From Hordeum vulgare subsp. vulgare (taxonomy: Eukaryota > Streptophyta > Magnoliopsida > Poales > Poaceae), in NCBI RefSeq assembly GCF_904849725.1, contig NC_058523.1, positions 338,065,948 through 338,129,947 of the forward strand: 64,000 bases of DNA, written 5' to 3'. Shown here in pieces: positions 1 to 12,445 of this stretch. The stretch's first letter is position 1; every line of letters begins with the position of its first letter. The notes under the pieces were generated by a model. The model ran no database searches. It was not told the DNA's origin and was given only the letters and a program-made list of their open reading frames with translations. The translations under genes and the position numbers were made by a program.

Positions 1-2
1 CC

Positions 3-3000
3 CCTGGCTCCATGCTCAGAACAAATCTCGTATACCGGGATCTGGAAATACGGATACAAGGAGTTAGTTTTCCAGCTGCACTAATTGCCATCAAATCCTC
101 GAGATTAGATGTAATACTAGGGATGGATTGGTTGACACCCCATCAAGTGTGCATCAATTGTGCCACCAGAACTATGACGATGGTTAATCCGGCCGGTGAA
201 ACCGTCCAGTTTATCGCCAACAATATGAAGACAAGGAACGGAATGGCATACCAAGCAGATGTCATGGATATGAACTTGATTCCAGTGGTATGTGAATTTC
301 CAGATGTGTTTCTCGAGGAATTTCCATGAATGCCACCGGACCGGGAGTTGGAGTTCGCAATCGAATTAGTTCCCGGTACCGCCCCAATTTACAAGAAATA
401 CTACCGTATGCTAGGACCAGAATTGGCAGAGCTGAAGAAACAGTTGGACGAATTACTACAGAAAGGATACATTCGCCCAAGCACCTCACCATGGGGATCA
501 CCAGTGCTATTCGTCAAAAAGAAGGATGGAAGTTTGCGAATGTGCATAGACTATCGTCAGCTAAATGAGGTCACCATTAAGAACAAGTACCCTCTACCAC
601 GCATTGATGACCTATTCGACCAGTTGAGTGGAGCACGAGTGTTCTCCAAGATTGACCTCACGACCGGGTATCATCAACTCAAAATCAGAAAGGAAGATAT
701 ACCCAAGACAGTGTTCACTACCCGATATGGCATGTATGAGTTCACGGTCATAACATTTGGTCTAACAAATGCTCCATCCTATTTTATGAGTATGATGAAC
801 AAGGTCTTCATGGATTTCCTAGACAAGTTCGTGGTAGTGTTCATTGATGATATACTGATATATTCTAAAGACGAAGAGGATCACAAGCGTCACCTCCGTG
901 CTATCTTGGAAAGACTGAGATCCCATCAACTGTATGCTACGTTCAGTAAATGCGAGTTCTAGCTGAAGGAAGTAGGATTTTTGGGACACATCCTGTCAGA
1001 GCAAGGAGTGGTTGTTGACCCCAGTAGGGTAATATCAGTGCTAAATTGGAAGACACCAGTCTCGGTGACCGAATTCGCAGCTTCCTGGGATTGGCCGGCT
1101 ACTACCGACGATTCATAGAAGGCTTTTCCAAGATAGCCAAACCATTGACGGAATTGGTCAAGAAAAACAAGAAATTCGTATGGACGACAACATGCGAAAG
1201 TAGTTTCCTGGAGTTAAAAACAAGGCTAACGAACGCACCTATTTTAATCCTCCTAGATATTCACAAGAGTTTTGACATTTATTGTGACACTTCCCGACGA
1301 GGAATTAGCTGCATACTGATGCAAGAAGGGAAGGTTGTAGCATACGCATCCCGACAACTACGACCGCATGAGGAGAACTACCACACTCATGACTTGGAGC
1401 TAGCGGCCGTGGTTCATGCCTTAAAATTTTGGAGGCATTACCTCATTGGGCAACGTTGTGAGATATATACGGACCACAAAAGTCTTAAGTATATTTTCAC
1501 CCAACCTGAGCTGAAGCTCAGGCAACGACAATGGCTTGAACTTGTCAAGGACTATGGCCTTGGAATCAACTATCATCCGGGGAAAGCCAATGTGGTTGCA
1601 GACGCTCTTAGTCGAAAGCCAATCACGGTAAATGCATTACTGTAAAATATGCATCCAAGACTACAAGAAGAGTTCATTAGTCTCAACATAATACTATGCG
1701 GTCCAATTTCCCGAGAAACTTTGGAAATTATCCGCACCCTGATAGACGAAATCAAGGAAGCTCAAGAATTAGACGAGGGAATCAAGAAGATCAAAGAGTC
1801 ACTTCCAAAAGGGAAGGACAAATCTTTCCGAGTAGATGACCAAGGCATTCTATGGTTCGAAAGACGGATATGCGTCCCCGACCAAAACAGCCCGAGGTAG
1901 CAAATACTCAAAGAAGCGCACGATTCCGCATATTCCATTCATCGAGGAGGTACGAAGATGTACCAAGACCTGAGAAAGACATTTTGGTGGTCAAGGATGC
2001 GAAAGGATATAGCATATTATGTCGCCTGCTGTGATATATGCAACAAGGTTAAGGCGGAACACCAAAAGCCCACGGGGTTACTACAACCTTTACCGGTGAC
2101 CCAATGGAAGTGGGACGACATATGCATGGATTTCATTGTTGGGCTACCCAAGTCAATAAGAGGCACTGATGCTATCTGGGTCATTGTGGATATGCTCACG
2201 AAAGTAGCTCACTTTATCCTAGTAAAGACTACTTTCAACGCCAACCAACTGGCACAGCTATACATGTCCCAGATAGTAAGCCTACATGGGGTACCAAAGT
2301 CAATCACATCGGATAGAGGCTCTCTATTCACCTCGGCATTCTGGCTACGACTTCACCAGGCCTTGGGCACCATGCTAAAACACAGTACCGCATACCACCC
2401 TCAGACGGATGGACAGACAGAAAGAGTGAGTCAAATACTAGAGGACATGCTTTGGTCATGTGCCCTCATCCATGGGCCCAAATGGGAAGATAGCCTACCC
2501 TGTGCAGAATTTTCCTACAATAACAGCTATCATACAAGCCTGAAGATGTCACCCTTTGAAGCATTGTATGGCAGGAAGTGTCGAACCCCGTTGAATTGGT
2601 CACAGACCGGGGACAGACGCATATTTGGGACCGACTTGATGCTAGAGGCCGAGAAACAGGTCAAAGATATTCAGGAACGCCTTCAAGCAGCCATGTCCCG
2701 CGAGAAAAGCTACTATGATCCAAAGCACCAAGAGGTGACCTTTGAACCAGGAGAATATGCCTATCTCCGAGTAACCCCCATGAAAGGAGTGAGAAGGTTT
2801 CGCACACAGGGAAAGCTCGCACCAAGATATATCGGTCCCTTTCCAGTGATGGCAAGAAGAGGCAGAGTTGCCTACCAGTTAGAGCTACCACCCGAATTGT
2901 TAGATGTGCACCATGTCTTTCATATCTCACAGCTAAGAAATTGTATTGCACCTCCAATTAAGAAGGCAGATATGAGTGAGCTAGAATTGGCTATGGATCT

Positions 3001-3223
3001 GACCTATGGGGAGAAACAAGTCAGAATCCTGGATGAGATGGAAAGAACTACTAGAAGAAAGGTGTTAAAGTTTTATAAAGTACCGTGGGAACACCATACT
3101 GAGGAAGAAGCTACATGGGAGAGAGAAGATTTCTTGAGATCCGCATATCCATACTTGTTCCCTGAGGAACCGAATCTCGAGGATGAGATTCATCCTAAGG
3201 GGGCTAGGTTTGTAACACCCTGA
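3..3223 (+). pseudogene. pol: Ty3/gypsy pol: protease end, RT, RNase H, integrase, chromodomain (broken)
   Basis: Reverse-transcribes and integrates the Tekay-type element. The protease end shows VILGMDW near 105-125. RT spans about 330-960, with the catalytic box FIDD near 841 and the [12 protein letters not shown] connection near 1080. RNase H runs about 1250-1620 and includes DALSRKP. The integrase has the HHCC zinc-binding region near 1915-2045 and acidic core residues in MDFIVGLP, TSDRG and GQTERV. A chromodomain-like tail (EEATWERED) lies near 3095-3130. In-frame stops are at 327 (TGA), 960 (TAG), 1643 (TAA) and 1898 (TAG). A 1-bp deletion near 1074 shifts the frame. The last open stretch (1958-3223, 421 codons) is intact. 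Identity is clear; function is lost. Confidence 0.93.
3197..3210 (+). other. Polypurine tract of Tekay-type element
   Basis: A purine-rich run, AAGGGGGCTAGGTT, sits immediately before the LTR start TGTAACACCC. This is the expected primer site for plus-strand DNA synthesis. A closely similar run precedes the LTR of element I on the minus strand (about 60930-60946). Confidence 0.75.
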
Positions 3224-6200
3224 TTTTTCAAACATTTTCTTTTCAAAATATTTTGAAAAGCACTTGCAATTCGGTGCATTGTCAAGTTCTCAAATCAAGT
3301 TGGATTATGAAATTTCTGAATTCTTGTCCCAACCAACCCAAAACCATTTGCTTCATACTAAAACCCTTCTCAGATTTATTTGCAATATTTTCTTTCATTA
3401 AATAATTCTCTTTTTCTATTTTTTGGAATTATGCCATCACTATGGGTTGTGAAGCAACCTATAGTTTGGATGAGCTTTAAGACCCAAAACTTTTGCAACA
3501 TTTTATCAATGATATATGATTTCAAAATATGCAAAAATATTTCTTTGTGCAATGGATAATTATGGCCAGCATAATTATTTATTATCTGACCAGAATCATC
3601 CCTTTGTGAAGCAACCCAACGATTCCTATTTTGAAAAAATTCCAATAAATTCCTATAGTTACTAGGGATCATATATGGTTCCAATATGTAAAAACATCCT
3701 ATGGCCCAATACAAATTTTGAGCAAAAACACTCTGCTAAATTTCTGCTAAAACAGGACCTTTGTGAAGGAAGTGCTAGCTAGGAGTGCACAATGGAGCTG
3801 CAAATTTTTGGGCATGTGTGCACCACCAAATGAAACTTCCCCACCAAAATACACTGGTAGCAAAGCTTGCAACTGAGTGCTAGAAGCTCATTTGTGTTCT
3901 GGACCAAAAAGGTGGTCTACAAAGGAACTATATCCATTTGATGTTCAAACCTTGCCAAAGTTTGCCAGTTTAGAGTCTTTTCTATGCTGATTCCATTAGA
4001 CATCTTAGTTTACTCTAATCCGAACCCTGTTGAGCCCGAGAACCTCCCAGAGTCTGTTGGCAGAACCTGTTGATGATTTTCCTAGTCGCAGCAAAGCTTG
4101 TATGCTCAGGCTAGTAGTGCATGGTGACTGATGGAAGGCTGGCCGACGCTATGGACAAGGTCTCAAGGCTTGCGTTGCACTAGGGTAGCTGCAACTGTGG
4201 TGATCACGGTGCTGGCATGCCACAGAGCACGCTCTGCGCAGCTCCAGTGACAGCCGAGCCGCCCTGAGCCGTCAATCGCTGCCCCCCCCTTGTCTGAAGC
4301 GCCGACGAGGACCCTGGTAGCCGCGTGGCACCTCCCGAACCCTTTGGTTCGCCCGGGAAGGTCGCCAGCGCTCCCGGCCAAGCTCCGCCACGGACAACAT
4401 AGTGGGCTTCGGCCACTTTGGTCGTCCGCACGCCATTAATGGCTCCGGACCCGTCCCCTCTCCTCCACCTCTGGATTAGCCCTAGAACCCCCGAGCAAGG
4501 GTCGGGAGATCGTCTCCCTCAGCTCCGACGAGTTGCTCCGCCGCCAAATCCTCTCTGTCGCCAGCCTCCTCCACCCCTCCCTAGTCCAATCCAAGGCCAC
4601 CAGTGTGTTCCTTGGGTCCCCCTGGTGCTCCTCGAGCTGTCGGAGAGTTGAATCCCTGCCGGAACCGTCGCTGTCGATGACCACCGTAGCCTCCACCCGC
4701 TGGAGAAAGAGGGGCGACGCCGTCCGTCCACCTCCGGAGGAGCTACGGGTACAGGGAGGATCGCCGTCGAGCGCCCGTTCCATTCCCATCATCTCCCAGC
4801 CTCGCTGCCATCCCTATCGCCGGTGAGTGTCGCCGGTGAGCCGCCCTCCTTTGTTCCCTTTCCCTCTCTCTATTTTAAAAAGGGCAGGCCCCACTTGCCA
4901 GGGGATGTGGCCTGCGGCGGAAGCGTTAAGTGGAGGAGCCCCTCCACTTTACGCTTTCGACGTGCCCCCCCAGGTTTTCTTTTCTTCTATTTATTTCAGT
5001 TTTTAACAGAAACATTGATCATTTAAATCTTTTTATCTACATGTCCAAATCACTTGATTCTTTTTGCATTGTGTTTGTATCGAAATTCTTTACAATCTGG
5101 TAAATTTTGGTATTTTTCCCACACTCATAGAATTTCTGGTTAATAAAAAGGTATTTAATGCTTTTCCCTTTTCTTTTCCTATTTCAAATACAATTTCAGA
5201 GGGGAACTTTGAAGACCAGGAGTGTTTGAACAACCCAACTGATCAAGGCAAGCCATCATATCCAAGTGATGTAGTTTTGTATAGCATAGCTCACATCCTC
5301 ATGCATTAAACTTGCTTAATTTACTAAGAAAATAATGATTTAATAAATGATCATATAGAGATATATGCTTATGATTAATAGTTACTATGGTTACTATGAT
5401 ATGGTGGATGATCATGAGTCACCTGACCGGGCATAATCGTACAACCACCTCGTGCCGGTATGGGAAGGCCGTGCCTTGGGTTGTCCGCGTGATCTCTCAC
5501 CAATATGCCCCAAAGAGGGAGGGTTATGCACGTGTGCCACCTTGGCCCGGTGGTCGGTGATAACTCTGTGAGCCCAGTTAAGTTGAGTTGGGCCCGTCCC
5601 CGTTTAGGACAGTTTGTTTGGCCACGACGGTGGCAGGTGTCCTGAGGACACAGGTGTCATGAGGACACAGGGCCACCCAAGGCAAGACTCCAGAAGGGAG
5701 TGGTTGCCGGGGATATGATGAGAGAGTCACGGGTCAGGCAAGTTGCGTTGGAGCAACGCTAGTCCACCCAAATGTGATGCTCCGGAGTGTGGGTAAAGTG
5801 TGCAACCTCTTCAGAGTATAAAAACTATTCGAATAGTCGTGTCCACGGTAAAGGACGGCCCGACCAGACCTTAGTAGATGGTCACCCGTGTGGATGTTAG
5901 TAATGATGGAAGAACTCTCCAGTTGAGTGGAGATGCTTGATGAGCATTCCGGTGGTTGGGAGACAACCCCGTACGTGAGTAAGTGGTTGCTATAAAGTCA
6001 AGTGGTATTTTTCTTAATTTGTTGCCATGCTATTGTTTGCTGCATTGCTTGGTTATTATGAGCTTGCGAGTACATTCAAAGTACTCACCTGGCGTATCAT
6101 GCCAGATGCAGGAGAAGCTGAGGACGGAGGTCCTGATGATGCGTACTAGGAAGTGTCCACAGGAGTGTCCTTGTGTATGGAGTTGCCGCTATATTCCTCT

Positions 6201-6433
6201 ACGCCGTAGAAGTACTTAGTAGTTTCGAGGCCCCACTATGTCTCATAAATAATGTAGATATTGTGTTGTACCAAGGGTACCTTTGGCCTCGCTATCATTG
6301 TAAGATATGCTCTTGTAACATTATGCTGTCAATAAAGTCAGTTAGGTTCTATGCCAAGTTGTTGAGTGTTTCGAGAAGACATGATCTCTAGGTTGGAAAC
6401 ACTGGTAATCTGATTCGTTAAATCGGGGTGCCA
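3211..6433 (+). repeat. 3' LTR of Tekay-type element (about 3.2 kb)
   Basis: The LTR starts TGTAACACCC after the polypurine tract and ends ...GGGGTGCCA where element A sequence resumes. It holds an AT-rich first part (3211-4130) and a GC-rich block (about 4140-4830) that is open in several frames on both strands but shows no recognisable protein. A region with two palindromes follows: CTATTCGAATAG at 5825-5836 and GAGTAC-N7-GTACTC at 6068-6086. Both recur in LTRs H and I. TATAAAAA at 5817-5824 abuts the first palindrome, but the TATA is not kept in the other LTRs. No host gene is seen. Confidence 0.85.
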
Positions 6434-6434
6434 G

Positions 6435-8088
6435 ATGGGGATTAGGAAGCTCATTGTCAGAGGAGATTCACAACTGGTAGTCCGGCAGGTCAACAAGGAC
6501 TACGAGAGCCCATTGATGGAAGCTTACGTGGAAGTGAGGAAGTTTGAAGAGCACTTCGATGGTCTACATATGGAGCACGTCCCTTGTGCTGAAAATACCA
6601 TCGCCGACGACCTGTGGAACTGGGAACTTTTGTGCTACGAATGACTCAACCTTCCGTAACACCATCCACCAAGTCGGAAAAGAGGAGGAATCTAAGCTCT
6701 GGCAAGTACTTTCTGACGGACCTGCCAAGGAGCCCGAGCAAGGATCTTGCCGGAAAGAAAGCTATTGGGGGAGATACACAGCCTGTCGGGAAAGACACCA
6801 TCCCGGCAGAGGATATGCCTTTAGTCCTTATCGTCGAACCTCAGACTCCGGCATGGGCGCAACACATAGTCCAGTGCCTCCAAACTGGGGACCTACCCGA
6901 AGGACAGGATGAATTGGAAAGAGTAGCCCTTCCGTCTAGCATGTACCAATTCGTGGATGATGCCCTATAGAGAAGGCGACTAAACGACGTGAAAGTGAAG
7001 TGCATCCCCCAAGAGGAAGGACTGGAGCTGTTGGCCGAGATACACGGAGGGATATGTGGCTCCCAGATAGGGTCAAGAGCCCTTCTCGACAAGGCGTTCC
7101 GGCAAGGCTTCTTCTGACCCATGACCTTCCACGATGCGACTGCACTAGTAACCAAGTGTGAAGCGTGCCAGTTCCATTCAAGGAAGCTTCATCTGCCAGC
7201 TGAAGCTCTCTAGACGATCCCTCTCTCCTGGCCATTCTCGGTCTGGGGCTCGATATTCTCGACCCTTTGCCCCGCGCTGCCGGGGGCTTTGAGTACTTGT
7301 ACGTCACAAACAACAAGTTCACAAAGTGGCCAGAGGTGGAGCGGGTGAGGAAGGTGACCGCCCAATCAACCTTCAAGTTCTTCAAAGGAATTGTCTACCG
7401 TTTCGGGGTCCCGAACAGGGTCATCATGGACAATGGCACCCAGTTCACGAGCCGCGGCTTCAAGCACTACGCCCAAGACCTCGGCAGCAAAATATGCTTC
7501 GCTTCTGTTGCACATCCAAGGAGAAATGGTCAAGCTGAAAGAGAAAACGCCGAGGTACTCTGGGGGCTCAGGACGAGAACTTTTGACAAGCTGCGAAGAC
7601 ATGCAAGGCACTAGATTGATGAACTGCCAGCGGTTCTTTGGTCGATCAGAACAACGCCAAATCGAGCCACAGGCTAGACACCCTTCTTCCTGATCTACGG
7701 GGCAGCGGCAGTTCTTCCCACAGAACTCGTTTATGGGTTACCCAGGGTACTCGCTTATGATGAGCTTGAGCAAGAGCAATTGCGTCAGGACGATGCAGTG
7801 CTCCTCGAGGAGACCCGGATCCAGGTGGCTGTGCGAGCCACTCGCTATCAGCAAGCCTTGCATCGCTATCATAGCCACTAGGTTCGAGCCAGAAGTCTTG
7901 AGGAAGGTGACCTTGTTCTTCGGCATGTTCAGTCGGACAAGAATTCAAACAAGTTGACGCCAAAGTGGGAAGGCCCATATCGGGTAGTACGAGTCACCAG
8001 GCCCGGAGCTGTCCACCTGGAGACTGAAGATGGCACACCGGTGAGCAATTCCTGGAACATTGAACATCTTCGAAAGTTCCTCCCGTAG
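6435..8088 (+). pseudogene. pol: Ty3 pol remnant of element A: RNase H end and integrase
   Basis: RNase H motifs (GDSQLVVRQVNKDYESPL; HVPCAENTIADDL) occupy 6450-6610. After a linker come the integrase zinc-binding region (HGGICGSQIGSRALLDKAF, KCEACQFH) near 7045-7180 and the core (ITKWPEVERV-like, FGVPNRVIMDNGTQFTS, NGQAERENAE) at 7315-7560. The integrase C-terminus follows at 7700-8088, where WEGPYRVVRV is readable. Frames change several times and stops interrupt it (for example at 6968-6970 and around 7116, 7212 and 7612). It is a remnant of the element's own replication and integration enzyme. RT and earlier domains lie beyond the Tekay insertion to the left. Confidence 0.88.
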
Positions 8089-8905
8089 GGAGAGGTTGCC
8101 GGGCCTCCCGGCGACCACCTTTTGTACAAGTCTTGCTGAAGTTGCATGTAATTCTTTGTACAAAGCCACGCGAAGACCCTGCACGCAGTTGAATAAAGCG
8201 TAGCGTTCCATAGCATCATTTAGATTCCCATGTTAGATCATATGCATGCATACTCTAAGATTTTGTGAAACGCCTAAGCTAATGGACTACCAAGGTCCCG
8301 ACACACATTTTATCTTCTTTATTTTTCTCAAAAGACAGATGCAACCCCGCGCACAAGTTTGCCTGGGGAGAAGATAGTGGGGATGCCCAAGGCAGTGGAA
8401 AGGACAAGGACGATCTACCCAAGACAGAAAGAAGAACCGCGACCTAAAGATAAGTTGTGAAAACTTCAAGTAAGTCTTAGGGCAGATACAACCCTCCCCT
8501 TTACGTGTCATCGACACATTTTGTATGGAAAACTTGTGCATGAGGGAACTCCCCCGCAAGCCTCCTAAACATTGTCTCGGAGTGCGCCCGATAACTTAAG
8601 CGGCCTACCTCACGTGCCCCTTCTACTTAAAGAGCGTGCTTGACAACCTATGGGAAAACCCAGAGGGAGGCAAGGCACCTTGTCGGCAGTGACGACTCTG
8701 GCAAGAGCCACCCCTCGGAAGCGCTTGTGGCAAAGCCAATTGAGCTGGCGAGCCCTCAGCGAAACACAAGGGCAAACCATGCAAAAAGAGCTAGGGAGGT
8801 AAGTAATACTCATTAAGAACATCTAGTATATTACAATACTAATAGTCATGAACAAGATACAACAGCTCTCGGTTGAGAATTGCAGCAGCAGGAGAACAAG
8901 AAGGA
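8089..8905 (+). other. Spacer of element A between pol and antisense ORF
   Basis: About 0.8 kb with no recognisable coding sequence on either strand. In Tat-lineage elements this stretch is non-coding and separates the convergent pol and aORF. I see no repeat or RNA gene in it. Confidence 0.6.
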
Positions 8906-10934
8906 TTAATCCTGGCGCGGACCTTGCACCCTCTTGATTTGGTCCACCTTGTCGACAATAGGCATGACCAGGTTCTCCAGTTCCTTGAGGTTCGCCTCTT
9001 TTTGCATATGCCCCCGGGTGAGGTCAATGCCGGAATTCTTGTATGCCAACTTGGTGAGGACCTTGAGAAGGGTGCCTCGGCACAATCTTCGAGACTCGTT
9101 TTCCAAGCGCGCCGCCTCGCTGGCACAAATCTGCTTCAAAGCATTGATCACGCTTTCGAAGAATAGGGTCAGCTTGGCGCTTCGAGATACCTTCGGGTCC
9201 GGAGAATAACCGAAGCCTTGGAGATCCATAGATGACAGTTGCGCGGTGATCCATTCTGCGGCGTTGAAAAGACGTCCAGTCCACAACTCCATGCTGCGCG
9301 TATAGCCCTCGCGGGCGGTAGAGGCGGCCTCGAGCTTCTTCATCACACGAAGGAGTTTTTGAGCCAAGACCTCCTCGTGGGCCTTTCTTTCTTCAAGAGC
9401 CCGCTCTAGAGGAGCTAGTTTATCCTGTAAGGCGGCAAGGGAGGCGTTAGCGGAGCAGAGTTTAGCACTCTTGTCGGAAACAACATCTTGGGTCTCCGTC
9501 AAGTTGGATAGAGCCTGCTCTCTATCAACTGTGAGGGTGGATATCTCCTTGCCGTGGCCTTCAAGATCCTCTTCCAGCTTCTTCAACTTGCTGGCAAGCT
9601 CCTACCTAGCAGCCTCGGCGCTCGCAGCCTTGTCGGCAACCTCTTGCAACTCGGTGGCATGCTTCAAAGCCTGGGCGGCAAGGGCGTCCTTATGCTGATC
9701 CATGAGCTCTTGGGTACGCTGCGCCACAAGCCTCTCAACTTATAGGTGCCTGGCGCGAAGCCTGTCATTCAGCGCCTTCTCGCGATCGGCAAGTTACTCC
9801 TCATGGGATTTGAGAGTAATCCGAAGCACATTGAGGCGGGCGTCTTCATCAAAAATACAGCGTCGGGCCTCTTCCTCCTCCTTTCGGATGTCAGATGACT
9901 TGAGAAGGAGATCGTCCTGCTCGGCCCTCAGCTTTTTGCGATCAACCTTCAACTCCTGGTGAGCCTTGGCGAAGTGGGTCCGCGTCTCCTCGAAGCACTT
10001 CTCAAAGGCCTCCTCTGCTGCCTCGACAAACGCCGCCCGGGAGTCCAGTTTCTCCTTCCAGGCCTGATAAAGGGCCTGGAGCTGGCTGACATTGTCCCTC
10101 ATGGACTGGCAGAGCTGCTCTTCGCTGAGCTTCCCGTCGCGGGCCTCCGACCCCCCACGATCTCGAGCCTAACACTGGAAGAGACTTAGGCTTTGAAGCT
10201 CTCCCCCTCCATGGCTATATTGGTGCGGCACACCCCTGGCGGGTTGATGTACCGACCCTCGCCGGCGCGAACGTACTCGCTGGCTGGCGGGGCCCAGACA
10301 TACGAGGTTGGTCGCCACCAACATCCTCGCTGGTTGGCGGAGGCCCAGACATGGGAGGCTGGCCGCCACCACCATCCTCGCTGGCGAGAGGGGGATCCTC
10401 GTCCAATACTGCCCCCTCAGCCTCTGCGGCAGGAGAATCACCAGCGCGCGCTCCGGGTCCCTCGGCGGACTCCTCCGTCAGTTCCTGGGTGGCCCGTTCC
10501 CGCGCCTCCGCAGCAGACTCACTAGCGGCGACCTTATCGGCCTTAGCAGCCGTGTCCAACATGGTCACCTCGATGACGGAGTCGACATTCATCTCATCCG
10601 CGGGGGAGAAGCCTATGGTACAAGAGAAAGACGAAGATGATCAGAACAAGATGGGCATCTAGGGAAACAGAGGAAAAAACTATCACACATCCTTTGTCGG
10701 GACGCTTACCCTCATCAAGCTCGTGGGGGTAGTTGTCCCCTCTCCAACAACATCGGTTGCCGGGGACTCTTCCTCGAACGTCGCGTGGCTCGGCGACTCC
10801 CGCTGGGGGCTCTGCCGGGGGCTGGACACCGGGGTGGTGGAAGCTGTCGGCGGTGCCTCTGAGGCATTTGTCGAAGGACCGCCGCCTGCCGTCACCTTGG
10901 CCCTCTTCACCATCTTTGGGGCCAACGTCTCCGT
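8906..10934 (-). pseudogene. aORF of element A, C-terminal part (coiled coil)
   Basis: This is the C-terminal half of the antisense ORF of a Tat-lineage element, of the 'putative gypsy-type transposon' family (PF04195-like N-terminus, see 17648-19180). Read from the right, it begins with a basic Pro/Ser/Thr-rich part (MAPKMVKRAKV near 10925). Next is an acidic Ala/Glu-rich part (10592-10215), then a long heptad-rich, charged coiled coil with many E, K, A and L residues (10102-8906). It ends with KVDQIKRVQGPRQD and a stop at 8906. In-frame stops near 9794, 9740 and 9603 break it. The N-terminal half continues at 17648 on the far side of element C. The function of aORF proteins is unknown. Confidence 0.75.
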
Positions 10935-10939
10935 GTCCC

Positions 10940-12445
10940 TGCTGCCTCTTGAGCTTGCGTTGGTTTTCCCGTGAAGAGGAAAGGGTGATGTAGCACAGGA
11001 GCAGTAAGTATTTCCCTCAGTTTGAGAACCAAGGTATCAATCCAGTAGGAGAATCAAGCCAAGTATCCAGAGTACCTGCGCAAACACAAACGAGGTTGCA
11101 CCCAACGCTATAAAGGGGTTGTCAGTCCCTTCAAGATTGATTGCATAGTGAGATCTAAAGGTGGAAAGTGCAACGAAGTAAAAGTGTAAGGCTGAAAACA
11201 TGATGTGAAGTAGACCCGGGGGCCATAGTGTTCACTAGAGGCTTTTCTCAAAATAGTAAATATTACGGTGGGTGAACAAATTACTGTCGAGCAATTGATA
11301 GAACCGCGCAAAGTCATGACGATATCTAAGGCAATGATCATACATATAGGCATCACGTACGAGACAAGTAGATATATACTTTCTGCATCTACTACTATTA
11401 CTCCACACATCGACCGCTATCCAACATGCATCTAGTTTATTGAGTTCATGACGAATAGAGTAATGCCTTAAGCAAGATGACATGATGTAGAGGGATAAAC
11501 TCAAACCAATGATGTAAACCCCATCTTTTTACCCTTGATGGCAACAACACTATGCGTGCCTCGCTACCCCTTCTGTCACTGGGTGAGGTCACCGCACGGT
11601 ATGAACCCAAAACCAAGCACTTCTCCCATTGCAAGAATCATAGATCAAGTTGGCCAAACAAAACCCACAACTCGAAGAGAATTACAAGGATATGAAATCA
11701 TACATATAAGAGATCAGAAGAAACTCAAATAAGATTCATAGATAATCTGATCATAAATCCACAATTCATCGGATCTCGACAAACACACCGCAAAAGAAGA
11801 TTACATCGGATAGATCTCCATGAGGATCATGGAGAACTTTGTATTGAAGATCCAAGAGAGAGAAGAAGCCATCTAGCTACTAGCTATGGACCCGAACGTC
11901 TATGGTGAACTACTCACGCATCATCGGAGAGGTCATGGTGTTGATGAAGAAGCCCTCCGTATCTGAATCCCCCTCCGGTAGGGCACCAGAACGTGCCCTA
12001 GATGGGATCTTGCAGAGACAGAAGCTTGCGGCGACGGAAAGTATTTTCGTGGATCTCTCGCGCAGTTTTGGATTTTTCAGGAATTTATAGGCGGAAGAGG
12101 TAGGGCAGACGAGCCACAAGGGGCCCACAAGCCTGCTAGGCGCGGCCCCCCTGGTCGCTCCTAGCGGGCTTGTGGAGTCCCCTGGTGGCCTCTGCCTTGG
12201 TTCTCATGTGCCGTGCGTATCTTCTGTTTCGAAAAAAATCTTTTCGGTAGTTTTATTCCGTTTGGACACTATTTAATATCCTCCTCTGAAAGGGTCAAAA
12301 ACACAGAAAAAAGAGGAACTGACACTTGGCACTGAGTTAATAAGTTAGTCCCAAAAAAGATATAAAAGACATACAAAACATCCAAAGTTTGACAAGATAA
12401 TAGCATGGAACCATCAAAAATTATAGATACGCTGGAGACGTATCG
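10940..12445 (-). repeat. 3' LTR of element C
   Basis: Direct repeat of 16138-17642. On the minus strand it starts CGATACGTCTCC (expected TG, now CG) and ends GGCAGCA. It is preceded on the minus strand by a polypurine-like AAGCTTGGGGATGCT (12446-12460). TSD GTCCC lies at 10935-10939. Confidence 0.9.

Larger units (their letters stand above)
1..6433 (+). mobile_element. Tekay/Del-type Ty3 chromovirus, 3' part (pol end plus 3' LTR)
   Basis: The window opens inside the protease end of a Ty3/gypsy polyprotein. It continues through RT, RNase H, integrase and a C-terminal chromodomain, then a polypurine tract and a long LTR. The order PR-RT-RH-IN-chromodomain with a multi-kilobase LTR fits the Tekay/Del chromovirus clade (family knowledge). 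The 5' LTR, gag and 5' TSD lie left of the window. Directly after the LTR, the RNase H frame of element A starts mid-domain at 6434. I infer that this element inserted into A, so GATGG at 6434-6438 would be the TSD copy to look for at its missing left end. Stops and a frameshift make it non-autonomous today. Confidence 0.9.

Noticed and set aside
8873..9209. Plus-strand frames over the coiled-coil region of element A
   Set aside because: Shadows of the minus-strand aORF; no motif on the plus strand.
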